Source: Bacteroidaceae bacterium (GTDB lineage Bacteria; Bacteroidota; Bacteroidia; Bacteroidales; Bacteroidaceae). Taken from it: a stretch of 40,827 nucleotides of DNA. Made by a program: the position numbers and the translations under genes. The DNA lies in NCBI GenBank assembly GCA_017520935.1, contig JAFXEF010000046.1, positions 1 through 40,827 of the forward strand, in the 5' to 3' direction. Position 1 is the first letter of the stretch; every line of letters starts with the position of its first letter. This document shows positions 9,109 to 15,491 of this stretch, piece by piece. The notes under the pieces were generated by a model, which worked only from the letters and a program-made list of their open reading frames with translations, was not told where the DNA came from and did not search any database.

Positions 9109-9194
9109 CAATTTGGCAATTTGCAAATTACCATTTATGTACATAGGATAGATTTTCCGGTTTGGCATATAGGTATATGTTGATTGCCAAATTG
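9109..9194. repeat. AT-rich inverted repeat between dksA-like gene and lspA
   Basis: CAATTTGGCAAT at 9109-9120 is the exact inverse complement of ATTGCCAAATTG at 9183-9194. The surrounding bases are built of further AATTTGC and AAATTGT pieces, so several alternative pairings are possible across the 62-nt loop. This may be a dispersed repeat or a transcript-processing structure. Confidence 0.6.
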
Positions 9195-9228
9195 TAAATT
9201 ATAAATTGTCAAATTGAGCATAAGATTG

Positions 9229-9882
9229 ATGAAGCTAAAACTATCCGAAGGGCGAATGGCCGCGTTTATTGTGGCCATCTGCCTTATTTTAGATCAAGTT
9301 ATCAAATTGACGGTGAAGCTTAACATGCGTTTGCATGAAAGTATTCACATTACCGATTGGTTTTATATCTATTTTACTGAGAACCCAGGCATGGCGTTCG
9401 GTATGGAGATATTCGGGAAGATTTTTCTGACACTCTTCCGCATCATTGCCGTAGGTTGTTTTGTATATTATCTTTACAGGATACGCGGTAAAGGCTTCCC
9501 ACGAGGTTATATCGCTTGTGTGGCTTTAATTATTGCTGGTGCAGCAGGTAACATTTTTGACTGTGTGTTCTATGGCCCCCTTTTCTCGGAGAGTACGCCT
9601 TATGCTGTTTCTGAGATGGTGCCGTGGGGCGATGGTTATGCTCCGATGCTGAAAGGCAAGGTGGTGGATATGTTTTATTTTCCGTTGGTAGAGTGGAACT
9701 GGCCCGATTGGCTACCTTTCATTGGTGGTGAGCACTTCATCTTCTTCAGCCCTATCTTCAACTTTGCCGATGCCTGCATCAGTTGTGCTGTGATAGCTGT
9801 ATTGCTGTTCTATAGTAAATGTATGAATTGGGGATTGGAAGGTCCCCTCTGTATTACCGATGAAGAGGGTACTGCGAAATAG
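9229..9882 (+). CDS. lspA: lipoprotein signal peptidase (signal peptidase II)
   Basis: LspA is an inner-membrane aspartyl protease that removes the signal peptide of diacylglyceryl-modified prolipoproteins. An in-frame TTG exists at 9214, but the ATG at 9229 (MKLKLSEGRMAAF) is preferred and gives 217 residues. Four membrane segments are visible: about 9-29, 60-80, 90-112 and 178-198. The catalytic aspartates lie in AGAAGNIFD and FNFADACIS. The family is usually near 160 residues; the extra length is a periplasmic insert between the two catalytic motifs, rich in Trp and Pro (about residues 120-172). I understand such inserts to be common in Bacteroidetes LspA. The 3' end overlaps the next gene, which encodes a lipoprotein. 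Confidence 0.95.
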   Translation: MKLKLSEGRMAAFIVAICLILDQVIKLTVKLNMRLHESIHITDWFYIYFTENPGMAFGMEIFGKIFLTLFRIIAVGCFVYYLYRIRGKGFPRGYIACVALIIAGAAGNIFDCVFYGPLFSESTPYAVSEMVPWGDGYAPMLKGKVVDMFYFPLVEWNWPDWLPFIGGEHFIFFSPIFNFADACISCAVIAVLLFYSKCMNWGLEGPLCITDEEGTAK

Positions 9883-10732
9883 TCTGTTAGTGGTGTCGGC
9901 TGTCTGGATCCTTTGTGCTTCGTGTGAAGAAAAGGTGCGCGCCGATGTGCTTCCTCCAGAGAAACTGGAGGCTATATTATACGACTATCACTTAGCGCAG
10001 GTTATGGTCAGTGATTTGCCATCTTCGGAACGATATAAGAAGGAACTGTATTTTTCCTATGTATATGATAAGCATGGAGTTACTGAAGAGCAGATAGACT
10101 CGTCATTGGTGTATTATGCACGTTACCCTAAAGATCTCTCACTCATCTATGCCAATATGTCCAGTCGGTTGGAAAGAGAACAGGAGCGTATTGAAGAAGA
10201 GGGAGCTGAATGGGTCAAGCGTGAGGCAATGCCCGTCAGTGGCGATACGGCAGACCTCTGGTACGATGCAAAGCTTATACAGCTGACCTCCTCTCCGATA
10301 GAGAATAGATATGCTTTTACTGTGCCAGCTGATACGAACTTCAAAACTGGAGATAAGATTGTGTGGGGTGGCGATGTGTTGTTCCTTGATGAGGTGGCCG
10401 ACTCAATCAGCCATTATCTATATATGAGCCTACAGGTGAAGTTTGCAAATGACTCTTTGCTCCAAGTTGATACGCTCATGTATGCCTCGGGTAGCTATCT
10501 GTTGGAAGTTGCGGATACTTCGAGATGGGCAATTAAGAGTGTTGATGGAGCTGCGTATCTGAAGAATGCTGATGCTATCAGCCGTTTGTTGTTTGTGTCA
10601 CCTCGTCTGATGCGCTATCATGCAAACATGCTTCCCGACTCTTTGCTGACAGATACTATTATACCTGCTGAGGTTTTGGATAAAGCGGAATTAAAAATGG
10701 AACCAAATAAAATGGAGGCAGATAATCGTTAA
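9860..10732 (+). CDS. DUF4296 lipoprotein
   Basis: This 290-residue predicted lipoprotein has an N-terminal signal (MKRVLRNSLLVVSAVWILC) and a Cys at about residue 23 in ILCASCEE, followed by acidic residues. The first 110 residues match the DUF4296 pattern: LPPEKLEAILYDYHLAQ, then a helix pair with KYGVT/KHGVT-like and VYYARYPKDLSLIY. The rest is a beta-rich region of unknown role. DUF4296 genes are commonly found beside lspA in Bacteroidetes, as here, where the two reading frames overlap by 23 nt. This suggests co-translation, and the protein is itself a substrate type for LspA. Its molecular function is not known. Confidence 0.85.
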   Translation: MKRVLRNSLLVVSAVWILCASCEEKVRADVLPPEKLEAILYDYHLAQVMVSDLPSSERYKKELYFSYVYDKHGVTEEQIDSSLVYYARYPKDLSLIYANMSSRLEREQERIEEEGAEWVKREAMPVSGDTADLWYDAKLIQLTSSPIENRYAFTVPADTNFKTGDKIVWGGDVLFLDEVADSISHYLYMSLQVKFANDSLLQVDTLMYASGSYLLEVADTSRWAIKSVDGAAYLKNADAISRLLFVSPRLMRYHANMLPDSLLTDTIIPAEVLDKAELKMEPNKMEADNR

Positions 10733-10739
10733 ATTCGCT

Positions 10740-11045
10740 ATGGCACGTTATTTTTCTCATCTTATCATTCTGCCCGATGAAAGTCGATTGGAAGACTTCG
10801 TAGTAGAACTCAACGGAGGTGAAGTCTCATATTATCCTTTTGTGGGTGAGGTTCACTCCACCGTGTATGTCGACAAGCCCATCTTGCTGAGCTACCGAAA
10901 AGATTTAGCTGGCAAGACGGTGTCGTTGAGCCAATTGACCTGGGCATTGCACGACAATGTTGTTGCTGATACAATGCTGTATGCTTATTTTTTGACACCT
11001 TGCTCTTCGTGTGCTGGCGAACGTTTTGTGGCTACAAGAATTTAA
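10740..11045 (+). CDS. conserved hypothetical protein, 101 aa
   Basis: I do not recognise this protein. It starts 7 nt after the DUF4296 gene on the same strand, so it probably belongs to the same transcript as lspA. It has no signal peptide and no membrane segment. It is predicted to be mostly beta strand. Two cysteines in the tail form a TPCSSCAGERF motif, which could bind a metal or be redox-active. The stop overlaps the stop of the convergent methyltransferase gene by 4 bp, so no separate terminator fits between them. Confidence 0.75.
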   Translation: MARYFSHLIILPDESRLEDFVVELNGGEVSYYPFVGEVHSTVYVDKPILLSYRKDLAGKTVSLSQLTWALHDNVVADTMLYAYFLTPCSSCAGERFVATRI

Positions 11046-11800
11046 CGGCGGCGAAACTCAGAACAAGTAATGGCTGTGGCGATGGCTACATTAAGAGACT
11101 CTGAAGTGAGGCTTCCCTCAGGATAGTTGGGGATAAACAATCTGTGTGTGATGAATTGTTGGGTGAGCAAGCTAATCCCGTTACCTTCATTGCCCATCAC
11201 TATGATTCCATTGGTTGACAAAGGTTCCTTATAGATGTTGTTCCCTTCCAAGAAAGTGCCGTAGATGGGCACTTGGGCGTTCTCAGTTCGTAAATTAGCT
11301 AAATACTCCTGAAGGTTGGTGTAATAAACGTTTACTCGAGCCACTGCTCCCATTGACGCTTGCACGGTTTTGGGGTTGAATGCATCTACGGTTCCGATGG
11401 AGCATATTAGGTGCTTGATGCCAAACCAATCGGCAATGCGTATGATAGTACCCAAATTTCCTGGATCTTGAATGTCGTCAAGAGCTAGGCAAAGTTCCTT
11501 TTCTGCGATGTTTGCAGGAAGTGTAGGGTGGGGGAGCTTGAAAATCGCCAGCACCTCTTGTGGCGTTTTAAGGAAACTGGCTTTGCATAGTTCCTCGTGG
11601 GTTACCTCTATGGTCTCAATGGCTTTTATTTGAGAATGTTTTTTAAGCCAGGTAGTAGTGGCAACAATCAGGCGACAAGTGAAGATAGGCATTAGGTCGC
11701 CTACCACTTTAGGACCTTCGGCTACGAATAAGTGCTCTTCTCTGCGCTTTTTCTTTTGTTCCAATGATTGGATGAGTTTTATTTTGGCTTTGCTTAACAT
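11042..11800 (-). CDS. SpoU-family RNA 2'-O-methyltransferase
   Basis: This is a knotted (SPOUT) S-adenosylmethionine-dependent methyltransferase that methylates a ribose 2'-OH of rRNA or tRNA. The 252-residue protein has an N-terminal substrate-binding segment (1-100, with KKKRREEHLFVAEGPKVV) and a C-terminal SpoU domain. Motif 1 is DDIQDPGNLGTIIR (108-121), motif 2 VMGNEGNGIS (201-210) and motif 3 IPNYPEGSLTSESLNVAIA (from about 223). The layout is that of the TrmH/RlmB group; the exact target base cannot be told. It is transcribed toward the lspA operon and away from the TamA-like gene. Confidence 0.9.
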   Translation of the reverse strand: MLSKAKIKLIQSLEQKKKRREEHLFVAEGPKVVGDLMPIFTCRLIVATTTWLKKHSQIKAIETIEVTHEELCKASFLKTPQEVLAIFKLPHPTLPANIAEKELCLALDDIQDPGNLGTIIRIADWFGIKHLICSIGTVDAFNPKTVQASMGAVARVNVYYTNLQEYLANLRTENAQVPIYGTFLEGNNIYKEPLSTNGIIVMGNEGNGISLLTQQFITHRLFIPNYPEGSLTSESLNVAIATAITCSEFRRR

Positions 11801-11842
11801 GGCTTGTGTACTTTATGAATGATAAACCTTCAAAAAACGATG

Positions 11843-11850
11843 CAAATCTA
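11843..11850 (-). promoter_or_regulatory. -7 box for the SpoU methyltransferase
   Basis: CAAATCTA on the plus strand reads TAGATTTG on the minus strand, about 43 nt before the start codon. No good -33 box was found. Confidence 0.45.
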
Positions 11851-11872
11851 CGAAGTTTTTTTATTTATTTTA

Positions 11873-11880
11873 TATCTTTG
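11873..11880 (+). promoter_or_regulatory. -7 box for the TamA-like gene
   Basis: TATCTTTG is an exact -7 match, 84 nt before the first ATG. The -33 region is T-rich without a clear TTTG. It leaves an 80-nt leader with no recognised structure. Confidence 0.55.
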
Positions 11881-11964
11881 CAAGATTAAATTGAGCAAAG
11901 ACCGTGCTATTTCATTACTGTCTGATTTTTATGCTGGGATGGCTTTGTGTTTTGTTATAGTTGA

Positions 11965-14298
11965 ATGATAAGAGAGATGGCTCGAAAGAACTATAAAACG
12001 ATATGGTTTCTTATTGGGATAATGATGGCGACATTATCCTCATGTTCAGTGTCGCGTCATCTCCCGGAGGATGCCTATCTGTTGGATAAGGTTAGGGTGC
12101 TTTCAGAAGAGGATCAAGCTTTGGCTTCATCGCTCAAGTCAAAAGTTAGGCAGAAACCCAATACACGTTTTCTGGGTCTTTTCCGATGGCCTCTTCGTGT
12201 GTATTGTTTGGCTGGTACCGAGGATAATATGGTCAATCGTCTGCTCAAGAAGGTGGGCGAGGCTCCTTGTGTGTACGATGCTGAATTGGCCAAGAGAAGT
12301 TGTGATATATTGAAGCAAACGTTGGTAAATCAAGGCTATTTGAATGCTGAAGTGATAGTGGATACTGTTGTCCGCAAGCATAAGGTGTTAGCCGATTACT
12401 ATGTGAGCCTGCAAAAATGCTATCATGTTTCGTCCATTCGCTATCAAGCTCATGATAGTACGCTGATGGCTTGTGTGTATGCTGACACGGCTCACTCGAT
12501 GCTTAGAGTGGGAATGCCATTGGATGTGAACCGATTGAATGATGAGCGATCGAGGCTGACTGCACTCTTGCAGAACAATGGCTATTATGGCTTTAAGAAG
12601 GATTACATAACCTATCTTGCCGATACGGCGCGGAATTCGACTGATGTGAATCTGACAATCCGTATTCGTACAGGCCTTTTCACACAAGTGGACGATGAAC
12701 GGCGTGTGCTCTCTACTTTCAAACCCTATCGTATAGAAAATATCAACTATTTGCTCTACCCAGCATCGCATACCTATCAGCGAGGCTTTACGTTCAGTGA
12801 TACGTTGCATTACGATGGGTGTGGCTTTATGTATGACGGACAAATACCCTTGCGTCCGCAAGTGCTTCGCAACACCTCGGTGCTACACCCTGGAGCCATG
12901 TATGATGCGGCGAAGATAAAAGATTCGTATGTGTCGTATGGTCGGTTGGGGGCGTTGAAATATACGAATGTAAATTTTACGGAGACGAGCGACAGTACAC
13001 TTGACTGCAATATTGTAATGTATCCGTCGAAAAAGGTGTCTGTAGGTACGGAACTTGATTTGACCAATACTGCGGGCGATTTTGGCGTGTCGGCAGCTTT
13101 GGCATTTACCAATCGGAATCTTTTTCGTGGTTCGGAGGTGCTTTCGCTCAAGTTGCGTGGAGCTTATGAGAATATTACCCACTTGACGGACTATGCATCG
13201 AAGCATTACATTGAATATGGTGCCGATGTGAGCCTCAATTTCCCGCGTTTTATCGTACCTTTTGTAAGCGACGAAGTGCAGCGGCGCAGTAAGGCCATTA
13301 CACAACTTGAGTTTCAGTATAATGCACAGAAACGTCCGGAGTTCACCCGAGATGTGTTTTCGGCTTCATGGAGCTACCTATGGAATACCAATCGTCAGGT
13401 AAAACATCGTTTTGATCTCTTGGGAATCAACTTCGTGTCGGTGCCACGGAAAGAGCAGGCCTTTATCGATAACTACTTGGATCAGTACAATAGCCGTAAC
13501 TCCATTATGAAGTTCAATTATGAAGACCTCTTTATCTTCCGTACGGGGTATGATTTCTACTACACCTCTCCTAATGCAGGACTGACGAAAAACTATTTTG
13601 ATATATCCCATTCGGTGCGTGCAGCTGTTGAGGCTTCTGGAAACATGCTTTATTTACTGTCTAATGCGCTTCAGATGCGTCGGGACTCCTTGGGGCAATT
13701 TCGTGTCCTTGATATCGCTTATGCCCAATACTTGAAGGGTGATGTGGCTTGGACTATGAATATGAACTTCGACCGTCGCAATGCGCTCTTCTTTCATGTG
13801 GAAACAGGTGTCGCTTTCCCTTATGGTAATGCTCGGATGTTGCCGTTTGAGAAACGCTATTATGCAGGTGGTGCCAATAGTGTGCGTGGATGGTCGATAC
13901 GTGGATTGGGACCTGGTAGTTATGTGAGTAGGGATGGTACTATTGATTATATCAATCAGTCGGGTGATATCAAGCTGGACCTTAGTCTGGAATACCGAAT
14001 GGCTCTCTTTTGGAAGTTCAATGGAGCACTCTTTGTGGATGCGGGTAATATTTGGACTATTTATGATTATGATGATCAGCCTGATGGCATGTTCCGGTGG
14101 AATAGCTTCTACAAGCAAATCGCAGTAGCGTATGGCGTGGGACTTCGTTTGGATCTTAATTTCTTGGTGCTTCGTTTGGATGCTGCCATGAAAGCCATCA
14201 ATCCTGCCTATTTAGACGGGCCGTTGCGTTATCCTATAGCCAATCCTAAACTTAACCGTGATTTTGCATTGCTTTTTGCGGTCGGATACCCATTCTAA
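11965..14298 (+). CDS. TamA/BamA-like Omp85 lipoprotein
   Basis: This is an outer-membrane beta-barrel of the Omp85 superfamily, likely involved in outer-membrane protein or lipid transport. The 777 residues begin with a signal peptide and lipobox TLSSC (Cys 27), so the mature protein is predicted to be lipid-anchored as well as barrel-embedded. Residues about 30-400 look like POTRA repeats (LNQGYLNAEV- and LLQNNGYYGF-type motifs). The C-terminal 400 residues form the barrel, with the family loop motif GGANSVRGW (VRGW at 640-643), and end in Phe. The start could be 11965 or the ATG at 11980. Lipidated Omp85 proteins are known in Bacteroidetes. The MBL-fold gene follows 39 nt later. Confidence 0.88.
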   Translation: MIREMARKNYKTIWFLIGIMMATLSSCSVSRHLPEDAYLLDKVRVLSEEDQALASSLKSKVRQKPNTRFLGLFRWPLRVYCLAGTEDNMVNRLLKKVGEAPCVYDAELAKRSCDILKQTLVNQGYLNAEVIVDTVVRKHKVLADYYVSLQKCYHVSSIRYQAHDSTLMACVYADTAHSMLRVGMPLDVNRLNDERSRLTALLQNNGYYGFKKDYITYLADTARNSTDVNLTIRIRTGLFTQVDDERRVLSTFKPYRIENINYLLYPASHTYQRGFTFSDTLHYDGCGFMYDGQIPLRPQVLRNTSVLHPGAMYDAAKIKDSYVSYGRLGALKYTNVNFTETSDSTLDCNIVMYPSKKVSVGTELDLTNTAGDFGVSAALAFTNRNLFRGSEVLSLKLRGAYENITHLTDYASKHYIEYGADVSLNFPRFIVPFVSDEVQRRSKAITQLEFQYNAQKRPEFTRDVFSASWSYLWNTNRQVKHRFDLLGINFVSVPRKEQAFIDNYLDQYNSRNSIMKFNYEDLFIFRTGYDFYYTSPNAGLTKNYFDISHSVRAAVEASGNMLYLLSNALQMRRDSLGQFRVLDIAYAQYLKGDVAWTMNMNFDRRNALFFHVETGVAFPYGNARMLPFEKRYYAGGANSVRGWSIRGLGPGSYVSRDGTIDYINQSGDIKLDLSLEYRMALFWKFNGALFVDAGNIWTIYDYDDQPDGMFRWNSFYKQIAVAYGVGLRLDLNFLVLRLDAAMKAINPAYLDGPLRYPIANPKLNRDFALLFAVGYPF

Positions 14299-14337
14299 GA
14301 AGAAGTATTACAGGTTTGAAAATAAAAGAATATATAT

Positions 14338-15141
14338 ATGAAATTGAAGTTTATTTGTTTGGCAAGTGGAAGCAGTGGCAATTGTTTCTATTTGGGCACT
14401 GAGGAATATGGCTTCCTTATAGATGCCGGTATTCCTGTACGTGCAATTAAAGCGGCACTCAAGGATGTTGGTTTGGATTTTGAACGTATTATGGGAGTCT
14501 TTGTTACTCATGATCATGCTGATCATATAAAATCACTTGGTACTCTGGGTGAGAAATACAATATCCCCATCTACGCAACCCGTGCTACTCATGTGGGTAT
14601 CAACAAGAATTATTGTATGACCCAGAAACTGGTCTCTTGCATGCGATATGTGGAGAAAGAAGAAGCACTCCGTTTTCGTGACTTCCATATTACTCCCTTT
14701 GAGGTTCCTCATGATGGGAATGACAATGTGGGCTATTTTATTGAGTGCGATGGCAAGTGCTTCTGCTTTATCACCGATCTTGGTCACATCACTGATACCG
14801 TGGCTTCTTATATTACCCGTGCTCACTATCTGGTGATAGAGGCTAATTATGATGAAGAAATGCTTGTTCATGGCCCTTATCCGCAATATCTGAAAGAGCG
14901 TATATCAGGACCTAATGGACATCTTAGCAATAAGACCACAGCCAAGTTTTTGGCCAATAACCTGACTGAAGACCTCAAATATATATGGCTTTGCCATCTG
15001 AGCCGTGAAAACAATCATCCGGAACTGGCATATAAAACCGTAGAGTGGGAACTTCGTGGCGTAGGCATCATTCCTGGTAAAGATTTGTATCTGGCAGCAT
15101 TAAAGCGGACTACTCCTTCTGAATTGTTTGAATTTGAATGA
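14338..15141 (+). CDS. metallo-beta-lactamase-fold hydrolase, YycJ/WalJ-like
   Basis: This is a cytosolic metal-dependent hydrolase of the beta-lactamase fold; YycJ/WalJ relatives are thought to act as exonucleases. The 267-residue protein starts MKLKFICLASGSSGNC, a hallmark of the group. It carries the metal motif THDHADH (57-63), a further His in FEVPHDGND, an Asp in FITDLGHITD and a C-terminal His in WLCHLS. All expected metal ligands are present. It lies 39 nt after the Omp85 gene and may share its transcript. The substrate is inferred from family only. Confidence 0.85.
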   Translation: MKLKFICLASGSSGNCFYLGTEEYGFLIDAGIPVRAIKAALKDVGLDFERIMGVFVTHDHADHIKSLGTLGEKYNIPIYATRATHVGINKNYCMTQKLVSCMRYVEKEEALRFRDFHITPFEVPHDGNDNVGYFIECDGKCFCFITDLGHITDTVASYITRAHYLVIEANYDEEMLVHGPYPQYLKERISGPNGHLSNKTTAKFLANNLTEDLKYIWLCHLSRENNHPELAYKTVEWELRGVGIIPGKDLYLAALKRTTPSELFEFE

Positions 15142-15231
15142 TTTGTATCTTTTCTGCTTTTCGTTGGTGTTTTGGCCGATTTTTTGCGATGATGGAAAAT
15201 GAAGATTTTTTGAAAAAAAAGTTCAAAATAT

Positions 15232-15262
15232 TTTGCTGATTCAAAATAAACCCGTATCTTTG
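15232..15262 (+). promoter_or_regulatory. promoter of tRNA-Lys
   Basis: TTTG (15232-15235), a 19-nt spacer and TATCTTTG (15255-15262) form a perfect match to the Bacteroidetes consensus. It lies 21 nt before the mature tRNA 5' end. Confidence 0.85.
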
Positions 15263-15283
15263 CATCGCAATTGAAAAGGAGAT

Positions 15284-15359
15284 GCACTCTTAGCTCAGTT
15301 GGTAGAGCAATTGACTCTTAATCAATGGGTCCAGGGTTCGAGTCCCTGAGGGTGTACCA
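15284..15359 (+). tRNA. tRNA-Lys (anticodon CTT)
   Basis: The 73-nt cloverleaf is complete with CCA encoded at 15357-15359. The acceptor GCACTCT pairs with AGGGTGT with G-T at positions 1 and 5. The D stem is GCTC/GAGC, the anticodon arm ATTGA-CTCTTAA-TCAAT, the T arm CAGGG-TTCGAGT-CCCTG and the discriminator base A. The anticodon CTT reads the AAG lysine codon. It is a single-gene unit with its own promoter and terminator. Confidence 0.97.
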
Positions 15360-15360
15360 A

Positions 15361-15391
15361 GGTTCTGAAAGAGATTTCAGAACCTTTTTTT
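15361..15391 (+). terminator. rho-independent terminator of tRNA-Lys
   Basis: GGTTCTGAAA and TTTCAGAACC form a perfect 10-bp stem over GAGA, followed directly by seven T. It begins 1 nt after the CCA end. Confidence 0.95.
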
Positions 15392-15491
15392 ATTTGGTGG
15401 TTTCTTGCTGGTCGGAGAAAAGGTACATATCCGACTACAGCCGACAGTCATACGACCATCGGCTGCAGTTTGTTATGTTTGTAGTGCTCTC

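Noticed and set aside
9214..9228. TTG start for lspA
   Set aside because: It adds MSIRL before a good ATG; no support for the extension.
15438..15465. CAGCCGA/TCGGCTG stem after the GH97-GH43 gene
   Set aside because: Seven-base stem, 14-base loop and no T-tract on the minus strand; too weak to call a terminator.
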